From: Trebonia sp963836195
GTDB taxonomy: Bacteria; Actinomycetota; Actinomycetes; Streptosporangiales; Streptosporangiaceae
NCBI GenBank assembly: GCA_963836195.1
Contig: CAWIIX010000017.1
Coordinates: forward strand, 186,001-250,000
Direction: 5' to 3'
Length of the DNA: 64,000 nucleotides
Below, piece by piece: positions 55,964-64,000 of this stretch. Every line of letters starts with the position of its first letter. The first letter of the stretch is position 1. The translations under genes were made by a program, and so were the position numbers. Under the pieces are notes generated by a model, which was not told the DNA's origin, did not search any database, and saw only the letters and a list, made by a program, of their open reading frames with translations.

Positions 55964-58092
55964 GTGATTCCGATCGCGCGCGGGGGCAAGGGCCCGCTGA
56001 GCGTGCTGGCCGGCCACGCCACGTCGGACGAGCGGTACCGGACGCTGTTCGAGACCATGCCGCAGGGGGTCGTCCACTACGACCGCAACGGCACCGTCAT
56101 CGACGTTAACCCCGCCGCCAGCGAGATCCTGGGCATGGACCTGGCCGCCGTGCCGTCCTGGCCGATTGTCCGGCAAGGCGACACCGTGCGCGAGGACGGC
56201 TCGCGGTTCCCGACCGATGAGCTGCCGGTGCCGGTGGCGCTGCGGACCGGCGAGATCGTGGCCGACGTCGTGGTCGGCGTCCGGCACCGGCGGACCGGCG
56301 AGCGTCGCTGGGTGAGCGTCACCGCCGTCCCCGACGCGCGCGACGACCGGGGTCGGCCGACCCGGGCCTACGCGATCATGACCGACCTGACCGAGGAACG
56401 GCGGACCGAGGCGGCCCTACGGCAGAGCAACGCCCTGCTCGGCCGGCTGAGCGACGCGAACGTCCTCGGCGTCATGGTCGGCGACGAGCACCGGGTCTAC
56501 GAGGCCAACGACGCCTACCTGGCCATGATCGGCTATAGCCGGGACGACCTGGAGGCCGGGCGCGTGCGCTGGCGCGACATCACGCCGCCGGAATGGGCCG
56601 CGGCCGACGCCGAGGCGATCGAGCAACTGCGGCAGACCGGCGCGTGCCAGCTGTTCGAGAAGGAGTACCTGCACCAGGACGGGCGCCGGGTGCCCGTCCT
56701 GATCGGGGCGGCGGTGATCGACCGCCGGCCGCTGCGCTGGACGTCTTTCGTCATCGACCTCACCTCCCGCCAGCGCGCCGAGCGGGAACGGGCGGAACTG
56801 CTCGCCAGTGCCCACTCCGCTCAGGCCGAGGCCGGTTACGCCCGGGAGCGGCTGTCATTCCTGATGCGAGCCGGGGCGCTGGTGGCCGCCTCCCGGGACC
56901 GAGGCGAGCTGCTCGACCAGATCGTCCGGCTGGTCGTCCCCGCCCTGGCCGAGTGCTGCATCGTGTTCCTGCCGACCGCCGACGGGACGCTGGCCCGCGA
57001 GCGCGCTCGGCCATATCGACCCGGCCCGGGCGGCTCAGCTGGGCGAAACTGCGTACCCACCGGATCGCCCGGCTGCCCCGCTGCTGACCCGAGCGCGCCT
57101 TCACCACCGGGGACCACCCAGCTCTCCCGTGACGCGAGCGACCGAGATGCCCGCCTGGACGAGGGCCGAGCCTGATGCGATGAGCGTCGTGCAGCTGATG
57201 CGCCCGCGCAGCGCGATCAGCACGCCGCTGCTGTCCGAACGGGGGCCCGGTCGGCGTGATCTCGCTCTACCGCGAACCTCGGTCGGACCGGCCTTCACCG
57301 AGACGGACGTCTCGGTGGTGGAGGAACTCAGCCGCCGGCTGGCGGTAGGGCTGGCCAACACCGACACCTTCACCCGCGAGCACGCGATCGCCGAGACGCT
57401 GCAGCGCTCGCTGCTCCCGGACGCGCTGCCGGCCGTCCCCGGGCTCGACCTCGCGGTGCGCTACCTCCCCGCGACCGAGGGGGCCGCCGTCGGCGGCGAC
57501 TGGTACGACGCGTTCCCCGTCGCCGGCGGCCGGATCGGGCTGGTCATCGGCGACGTGTCCGGCCACAACATCGCCTCGGCCTCGATCATGGGCCAGGTTC
57601 GCAGCACGCTCCGCGCGTACGCGATGGACGACCCGGATCCGGCCGCCGCGCTTGAGCGGACCAATGCCGCCATGGTCCGGCTGCTGCCCGACGCGCTTGC
57701 CACCGTTGTCTACGCCGTGCTCGACCCGGGCTCCGGCGACCTCGTGTACGCCAACGCCGGGCACCCGCCGCCCATCCTCACCAGCGTCGCCGGCCGGTCA
57801 GAATACCTCGACGACGCGCCCGGCACCATGCTCGGCGCCCTCCCCGGCGGCCGGTTCAGCTTCGGCTGGCGGCGGCTTTCCGCCGGGGGCGCGGCTGCTC
57901 TGCTACACCGACGGCCTGATCGAGCATCGGGGACGCGACATCGGCGACGGCCTGGCCGCCCTGACGGAAACGCTCAAGGACTGTCGCCGCGGATCGGCCG
58001 AGCAAACCTGCGCCACCGTCGAAGCCGCGCTCGTCGGCGCCGCCAGGCAGGATGACGTCTGCCTGCTGGCCGCGCGGCTGACCGGTCGGTAA
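55964..58092 (+). CDS. PAS-PAS-GAF-SpoIIE (RsbU-type) serine phosphatase, several +1 shifts
   Basis: Domains in order: PAS (YRTLFETMPQGVVHYDRNG), second PAS (LSDANVLGVMVGDEHRVYEANDAYLAMIGYSRDDL), GAF (after LSFLMRAGALVAASRDRGELLDQIVRLVVP) and PP2C/SpoIIE (GGDWYDAF, IGDVSGHN, YANAGHPPPIL, LLCYTDGLIEHRG). Such proteins dephosphorylate anti-anti-sigma factors in signalling. Extra bases: about 57002, then 57240, 57277 and 57290 (three together restore the frame), and 57879. Removing them gives continuous GAF and phosphatase sequence to the TAA at 58090-58092. GTG 55964 is used. Confidence 0.75.
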
Positions 58093-58292
58093 TCCGCCGC
58101 CAGGTCCACTTCGTCCACGCCCCGGCTGCCGTGACGTTCCTGGCAGGGGCGTTAATTTACCTCGTTCCAGACCATTGACGTCCCGATGACCGCAGTGCTT
58201 CCATTGTGCCCAATGGATGGGCAAGTAGACCATTAAAAACCGCTTTAAGCACCCGATGCGCGCGCGCGCGGGGCTCGACAGAAGGAGGGGCC

Positions 58293-59661
58293 GTGACGCG
58301 AGCCGAGGGACCGCTCACCGTCGAGAAGCTGCGGACGCTGGTGGACGGCGGGCGCGGTCGACACGGTGGTCATCGCGATCACCGACATGCAGGGCAGGCT
58401 CCAGGGCAAGCGCTGCGGCGCCCGGTACTTCCTCGACGTCGTGGTCCCGCACGCGGCCGAGGGATGCAACTACCTGCTCGCGGTCGACGTGGACATGAAC
58501 ACCGTCGACGGGTACGCGATGTCGTCGTGGGAGAGCGGCTACGGCGACTTCGTCTTCAAGCCCGACCTGTCCACCCTCCGGCTGATGCCGTGGCACGAGG
58601 GCACCGCCCTGGTCCTGTGCGACCTGCAATGGGAGGACGGCCGCCCGGTCGTCGCCTCGCCGCGGCAGATCCTGCTCCGGCAGATCGAGCGGCTGGCCGA
58701 GCGCGGGCTCGTCCCCTACGTGGGCACCGAACTAGAGTTCATGCTGTTCAACGACGGCTATCGAGGCCGCCTGGGACCAGGGCTACCGCCGCCTTCAGCC
58801 CGCCAACCAGTACAACGTCGACTACTCGCTGATCGGCACCGGGCGGGTCGAGCACCTGCTGCGCCGCATCCGCAACGGCATGACCGGGGCGGGCCTGTAC
58901 GTGGAGTCGGCCAAGGGCGAGTGCAACCTCGGCCAGCACGAGATCGCCTTCCGCTACGCCGACGCGCTGACCACGTGCGACAACCACAGCATCTACAAGA
59001 CCGGGCGCGAAGGAGATCGCCCACGCCGAGGGCATGAGCCTGACGTTCATGGCCAAGTACGACGAGCGCGAAGGCAACTCCTGTCACATCCACATCAGCC
59101 TGCGCTCACCGGAGGGCGACCCCGTGCTGGCCGGCGACGGACCGCACGGCTTCTCCCCGATGATGGGGCACTTCCTGGCCGGCCTGCTGGCCGCCCAGCG
59201 GGAGCTCACGTACTTCTTCGCGCCCAACATCAACTCCTACAAGCGCTTCGTGCCCGGCAGCTTCGCGCCGACCGCCATCGCCTGGGGCGAGGACAACCGC
59301 ACCTGCGCGTTCCGGGTGGTCGGCCACGGCGAGTCGCTGCGGGTGGAGGACCGGGTCGCGGGCGGCGACGTGAACCCCTACCTGGCCGTCGCCGCGCTGA
59401 TCGCGGCCGGCCTGCACGGCATCGAGAACGAGCTCCCGCTCGAGCCGATCTTCGTCGGCAACGCCTACGAATCGCGACAAGCCGCGGGTCCCGGCTAACC
59501 TGCGCGACGCGGCCGACCTGCTGGCCGGCAGCGAGCTCGCGAAGGCGGCCTTCGGCCCGGAGGTCGTCGAGCACTACCTCAACGCCGCCCGGATCGAACT
59601 CGCCGCCTACGACGCCGCCGTCACCGACTGGGAGCGCTTCCGTGGCTTCGAGCGGCTCTGA
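58293..59661 (+). CDS. glnA4: Glutamine synthetase-like gamma-glutamylamine synthetase (GlnA4-like), four +1 shifts
   Basis: Joined product about 455 residues with GS motifs: TELEFMLFNDGY, ESAKGECNLGQHEIAFRYADAL, FMAKYDEREGNSCHIHISL, NINSYKRFVPGSFAPTAIAWGEDNRTCAFRVVG and GGDVNPYLAVAALIAAG. The Asn-Arg region and cluster context resemble GlnA4 of Streptomyces coelicolor, which glutamylates ethanolamine. Extra bases at 58350, 58762, 59006 and 59475 interrupt the frame; length fits four. GTG 58293 has a strong AGGAGGGG site. It is probably the first gene of an operon through the permease. Confidence 0.83.
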
Positions 59662-60459
59662 GCACCCGGCCGGCGGCAGCCGGCGACCGAGCGGCACCGC
59701 GGCCGGGCGTCCGGACCCGCCGCCCGCTGATCGGCCTGACGACGTACCGGGAACGGGCCGCAACCGGCGTCTGGGACACCGAGTTCGCGCTGCTGCACAA
59801 CGCCTACGTCGAAGCCGTGGCGCGGGCGGGCGGGGTCCCGGTGCTGCTGCCGCCGCAGGAACACGGCGCCGACGAGGCGATCGAGCGGCGTGGACGCCCT
59901 GCTGCTGACCGGCGGGTCGGACGTCGACCCGGAGCGCTACCAGCAGCCGACCGCACGCCGGCACCACGGTCGTCCGACCGTGGCGCGACGACTGGGAACT
60001 GCGCCTGCTTGCCGCGCGCGCTGGCGGCCGACCTGCCCGTGCTCGGCGTCTGCCGGGGCGCGCAGCTGCTCAACGTCGCCCTCGGCGGCACGCTTGACCA
60101 GCACATCCCCGACTCCGTCGGCCACCAGCGGCACTGCCCGGCCCCCGGTGTCTTCGGTGCGACCCGGGTGACCCTCAGCCCCGGCAGCGTCCTGGCCGGA
60201 GTGCTCGGCCCGACCGCCACCGTCGCCTGCTACCACCATCAGGCCATCGACAAGGTGGCGCCGGAGCTCGACGGCGGCCGGCTGGTCAGATGACGACATC
60301 GTCGAGGCGGTCGAGCTGCCCGGTCGCCGCTTCGCCCTCGGCGTGCAGTGGCACCCCGAGCAGGACGGCGGCGACCTGCGGCTGTTCGAGGCGCTGGTGG
60401 CGGCGGCCGTGGTCAGGAAGTCCGAACAGAACCAGGGAGCAAGCTTTGCCCGTCCATGA
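59642..60459 (+). CDS. puuD: Gamma-glutamyl-amine hydrolase (PuuD-like class I amidotransferase fold), about five +1 shifts
   Basis: Joined sequence: RPLIGLTTYRERAATGVWDTEFALLHNAYVEAVARAGG, DALLLTGGSDVDPERY, LPVLGVCRGAQLLNVALGG (nucleophile Cys), ACYHHQAIDKV and FALGVQWHPEQ (catalytic His). PuuD removes glutamate from gamma-glutamylated intermediates. Extra bases at about 59720, 59889, 59953, 60017 and 60291. GTG 59642 overlaps the glnA4 end and is the best start, though it needs the first shift. The stop overlaps the aldehyde dehydrogenase start. Confidence 0.78.
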
Positions 60460-61811
60460 CGTGATCAACCCGGCGACCGAGGAGGTCGTGCAGCGCGTCG
60501 CGCTCGCCGACGCCGACCAGGCGGATGCCGCGATCGCCCGCGCCGCGGCCGCCCAGCGAGACCTGGCGCGAGGTCGCCCCGGCCGACCGCGCGCGGCTGC
60601 TGCGGCGCTTCAGCGAGGCGGTGGACGGCGACCTCGAGAACCTGGCGCGACTTGAGGTGGCCAACTCCGGCCACACGATCGGCAACGCCCGGTGGGAAGC
60701 CGGCAACGTCCGTGACGTGCTGAACTACTACGCCGCCGCCCCGGAGCGGCTGTTCGGCCGGCAGATCCCGGTCGCGGGCGGGGTCGACGTCACGTTCAAG
60801 GAGCCGCTCGGCGTGGTCGGCGTGATCGTGCCGTGGAACTTCCCGATGCCGATCGCCGGGTGGGGCTTCGCGCCGGCCCTGGCGGCCGGGAACTCGGTCG
60901 TGCTCAAGCCCGCCGAGCTGACGCCGCTGACCGCGATCCGGCTGGGCGAGCTGGCGCTGCAGGCCGGGCTGCCCGAGCACGTCTTCCAGGTCATCCCGGG
61001 CAAGGGATCGGTCGTCGGCGAGCGTTTCGTCGCCCACCCGGCGGTGCGCAAGGTGGTGTTCACCGGATCCACCGGCGTCGGGAAGCATCTCATGGCCGGC
61101 TGCGCCGCGCAGGTCAAGCGGGTGACGCTGGAACTCGGCGGCAAGAGCGCGAACATCGTCTTCGCCGACTCCGATCTTGAGCAGGCGGCCGCCACCGCGC
61201 CGTCCGGCGTGTTCGACAACGCGGGCCAGGACTGCTGCGCCCGGTCGCGGATCCTGGTCCAGCGCAGCGTATTCGACCGCTTCATGGAACTGCTCGAACC
61301 CGCGGTCAAGGGCGTGCGGGTCGGCGACCCCGGCGACGAGGCGACCGAGATGGGCCCGCTGATCTCGGCCGGGCAGCGGGAGACGGTCGCGTCCTACGTA
61401 CCCGACGACGCGCCGGTCGCGTTCCGCGGCGACTGCCCGGACGGGCCCGGCTACTGGTACCCGCCGACCGTCCTGGCGCCGGTGCAGGTCGGCTCGCGGC
61501 AGTGGCGCGAGGAGATCTTCGGCCCGGTCGTCGCGGTGGTGCCGTTCGAGGACGAGGCCGACGCGATCCGGCTGGCCAACGACTCCGAGTACGGCCTGTC
61601 CGGCTCGATCTGGACCCGCGACGTCGGGCGCGCGTTCCGCGTCGCGCGGGCGGTGGAGAGCGGCAACCTGTCCGTCAACTCGCACTCGTCGGTGCGCTAC
61701 AGCACGCCGTTCGGCGGCTTCAAGCAGTCCGGCCTCGGCCGGGAGCTCGGTCCGGACGCGGTCGACGCGTTCACCGAGACCAAGAACCTTTTCATCGCGA
61801 CCGACAGCTAG
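60446..61811 (+). CDS. NAD-dependent aldehyde dehydrogenase, one +1 shift
   Basis: About 455 residues joined. Features: PWNFPMPIAGWGFAPALAAGNSVVLKPAELTP, VVFTGSTGVGKHLM, ELGGKSANIVF (catalytic Glu), GQDCCARSR (catalytic Cys) and FGPVVAVVPFEDEADAI. In this cluster it likely oxidises the aldehyde of a gamma-glutamylated amine, as PuuC does. Extra C at 60557 (CAG-c-GAG). TTG 60446 follows an AGGGAGC site and overlaps puuD by 14 bases. Confidence 0.86.
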
Positions 61812-61873
61812 TCGACCGACAGCCAGGCAATCGACCGCCGACGGCCGACCGACATCAGAAAGAGGCAGCACAC

Positions 61874-62651
61874 ATGGGCAACAGTCGGCAACCGCCTGCA
61901 GGACCGGGTGGCCGTGGTCACCGGGGGCGCGAGCGGCATCGGCCTGGCCGCCGCGCGGCGGCTGGCCGACGAGGGCGCCAAGGTCGTCGTCGGCGACCTC
62001 GACCCGGTGGCGGGCAAGGCCGCCGCCGACGAGGTCGGCGGGCTGTTCGTGTCCGCCGACGTCACCAGCGAGGCCGACGTCGAGAACCTGTTCCTGGCGG
62101 CGTTCGAGGCCTACGGCTCGGTCGACGTCGCCTTCAACAACGCGGGCATCTCCCCGTCCGACGACGACTCCATCCTGGTCACCGGCGTCGATGCCTGGCG
62201 GCGGGTGCAGGAGGTCAACGTCACCTCCGTCTACTACTGCTGCAAGCACGCCATCCCCTACATGCAGCGCCAGGGCAAGGGCTCGATCATCAACACCGCG
62301 TCCTTCGTCGCGCTGATGGGCGCGGCCACCTCGCAGATCTCCTACACCGCGAGCAAGGGCGCCGTGCTGGCGATGTCCCGCGAGCTGGGCGTGCAGTTCG
62401 CCCGGGAGGGCATCCGGGTCAACGCGCTCTGCCCCGGGCCGGTCGACACCCCGCTGCTGCGGGAGCTGTTCGCCAAGGACCCCGAGCGAGCGCAGCGGCG
62501 ACTGGTGCACATCCCGATGGGCCGGTTCGCCCGGCCGGAGGAGATCGCCGCCGCCGTCGCCTTCCTGGCCAGCGACGACTCGTCGTTCATGACCGCCGCC
62601 ACGTTCCTCGTCGACGGCGGTATCTCCGGTGCTTACGTCACCCCCCAGTAA
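61874..62651 (+). CDS. Short-chain dehydrogenase/reductase with interrupted N-terminus
   Basis: A classical SDR: VAVVTGGASGIGLAAARRLADEG (cofactor loop TGGxxGIG), NNAGI, catalytic YTASKGA and VNALCPGPVDTPLL. From ATG 61874 one extra base (or a 10-bp duplication including GGCAAC, 61877-61892) separates MGN from RLQDRVAVVTGG. An internal GTG at 61908 is the only uninterrupted start, and would remove little of the cofactor fold. The substrate is unknown; it probably belongs to the amine pathway. Confidence 0.82.
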
Positions 62652-62675
62652 AAATCTCACCGAAAGAGGATGGTC

Positions 62676-64000
62676 ATGATCGAAGACGACGGGGTCGGGG
62701 CGCTGGCCCCGGCCCTGCAACCTACCGACGACGAGAGACGGCTGCACGAGCTGGGTTACGCCCAGGAGCTGCGCCGGCATATGTCCGGGTTCAGTAACTT
62801 CGCCGTCTCGTTCACGATCATCTCGATCCTGTCGGGGTGCCTGACGCTGTACGGGACGGGGATGACGGACGGCGGGCCGGTGATCATCACCTGGGGGTGG
62901 CCGTTCGTCGGGGTGATGACGCTGTTCGTGGGCCTGTCGATGGCGGAGGTGTGCTCGAGCTTCCCGACGGCGGGGGGGTTGTACTACTGGTCGGCGAAGC
63001 TGGCGCCGCGCAACCCGGCGGCGTGGAGCTGGTTCACGGGGTGGTTCAACTTCCTCGGGCAGGTCGCGGTGACGGCGGGGATCGACTTCGGGGCGGCGTT
63101 CTTCCTGAACGCGCTGCTGGACCTGGAGTGGAACTTCAGCACGACGGCGCACTGGCACACGATCGTCTTGTTCGCGGCGATCTTGGTGCTGCACGGGGTG
63201 CTGAACCAGTTCGGGGTCACGCTGGTGGCGCTGCTGAACAACGTGAGCGTGTGGTGGCACATCCTCGGGGTGCTGGTCATCGTGGGGGTGCTGGCGTTCG
63301 CGCCGGGCCATCACCAGTCCGCGTCGTATGTGTTCGGCCACTTCGCGAACGGCAGCGGGTGGGGGTCGAAGGTCTACGTGCTGATGCTGGGGCTGCTGCT
63401 GGCGCAGTACACGTTCACCGGCTACGACGCGTCGGCGCACATGACGGAGGAGACCCGGGACGCGGCGGTGGCGGGGCCGCGGGGGATCGTGACGTCGATC
63501 GTGGTGTCGCTGTTCGCGGGGTGGCTGCTGCTGATCGGGATCACGTTCGCGATCCAGAACTACACCAGCGAGGTCGGGGCGACGGTGCCGCCGGCGCAGA
63601 TCTTCATCGACGCGATCGGGGGGACCGGCGCGAGGCTGCTGCTGCTGATCGTGATCGTGGCGCAGCTGTTTTGCGGGATGTCGTCGGTGACGGCGAACTC
63701 GCGGATGATCTACGCGTTCTCCCGCGACGGGGCGGTGCCGGGCAGCGCGATCTGGCATCACATCAACCCGAAGACGCGGACGCCGACCAACGCGATCTGG
63801 CTCGCGGCCGGCGGCGCGCTGATCCTGGGGCTGCCGTACCTGTGGAACAGCACCGCCTACGCGGCGGTGACCTCGATCGCGGTGATCGGCCTGTACGTGG
63901 CGTACGTGCTGCCGACGTTCCTGCGGCTGCGGCTCGGCTCGAGCTTCCAGCGCGGCCCGTGGCACCTGGGCCGCTGGTCGCGGCCGATCGGGATCATCGC
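62676..64000 (+). CDS. APC-superfamily amino acid/amine permease, truncated by window end
   Basis: The sequence starts MIEDDGVGALAPALQPTDDE and at least ten membrane segments follow (ISILSGCLTLYGTGM, FVGVMTLFVGLSMAEVCSSFPTAGGLYYW, VWWHILGVLVIVGVLAF, LLLAQYTFTGYDASAHMTEET, LLLLIVIVAQLFCGMSSVTANSRMIYAFSRDG). The consensus SFPTAGGLYYW and SAHMTEET motifs match eukaryote-like/GABA-choline-type APC permeases. It likely imports the amine consumed by glnA4. GAGG at 62666-62669 selects ATG 62676. The 3' end lies outside. Confidence 0.86.
   Translation, partial: MIEDDGVGALAPALQPTDDERRLHELGYAQELRRHMSGFSNFAVSFTIISILSGCLTLYGTGMTDGGPVIITWGWPFVGVMTLFVGLSMAEVCSSFPTAGGLYYWSAKLAPRNPAAWSWFTGWFNFLGQVAVTAGIDFGAAFFLNALLDLEWNFSTTAHWHTIVLFAAILVLHGVLNQFGVTLVALLNNVSVWWHILGVLVIVGVLAFAPGHHQSASYVFGHFANGSGWGSKVYVLMLGLLLAQYTFTGYDASAHMTEETRDAAVAGPRGIVTSIVVSLFAGWLLLIGITFAIQNYTSEVGATVPPAQIFIDAIGGTGARLLLLIVIVAQLFCGMSSVTANSRMIYAFSRDGAVPGSAIWHHINPKTRTPTNAIWLAAGGALILGLPYLWNSTAYAAVTSIAVIGLYVAYVLPTFLRLRLGSSFQRGPWHLGRWSRPIGII

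Noticed and set aside
60465..63965. 1166-codon minus-strand open frame opposite the aldehyde dehydrogenase, SDR and permease genes
   Set aside because: Composition is Arg/Gly/Asp/His-rich antisense of GC-rich coding DNA. The plus strand carries clear enzyme motifs throughout.

Overview
High-GC actinomycete chromosome, most likely a filamentous Streptomyces- or Streptosporangiales-type organism. The evidence is very GC-rich third codon positions, frequent GTG/TTG starts, the gene orders hrcA-dnaJ-rsmE, phoH-ybeY-corC-era, recO-uppS and dgt-dnaG-hrdA-like sigma, a CIRCE element, a DasR-type operator and a leucine leader peptide. The species cannot be fixed from the window.

Layout. 0-5.8 kb: start of malate synthase, a HelR-type RNA-polymerase-recycling ATPase, a patatin lipase and HflX. 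6-14 kb: imidazolonepropionase-like amidohydrolase, holA, rpsT, lepA, hemW. 14-20 kb: DUF3097 gene, CIRCE-hrcA-dnaJ, rsmE, then an ECF sigma factor with a repeat-rich N-terminus and its putative membrane partner. 20.7-36 kb: HIT protein, phoH, ybeY, corC, era, recO, uppS and leuA with its leader, interleaved with three paralogous double-GNAT acetyltransferases. 36-50 kb: glyS, ppdK behind a DasR-like operator pair, dgt, a FAD reductase, an AbiEi/DUF559-like gene, dnaG and a primary-type sigma factor. 51-56 kb: an accessory stretch beginning at a tRNA-Asn with a damaged 3' half, holding mobile-element debris, secreted proteins and lipoproteins. 56-64 kb: a PAS/GAF/SpoIIE phosphatase and a glnA4-puuD-aldehyde dehydrogenase-SDR-APC permease cluster that looks like an amine (ethanolamine or polyamine) utilisation operon using gamma-glutamylated intermediates.

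The most striking property is a recurring kind of interruption. About 29 single-base gains (+1) sit in otherwise well conserved genes. They can nearly always be placed exactly on a codon boundary, the next codon usually begins with G, and the extra base is never A. They are found in hflX, hutI, one GNAT, ppdK, dgt, the sigma/partner pair, the phosphatase, glnA4, puuD, the aldehyde dehydrogenase and others. Genes expected to be essential or strongly selected (rpsT, holA, hemW, era, uppS, glyS, leuA, dnaG, the primary-type sigma) read cleanly. This could be a sequencing or assembly artefact, real decay, or tolerated or programmed frameshifting; the window alone cannot decide. A few shifts (ECF sigma, recO, VOC gene) look like losses instead.

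Other structure: a dispersed short repeat (core TCGAACGGACC, often with GTTGCTCCGC and an A-rich arm), a second dispersed 18-mer, a small inverted-repeat element, several strong terminator-like hairpins and several low-complexity coding tails.
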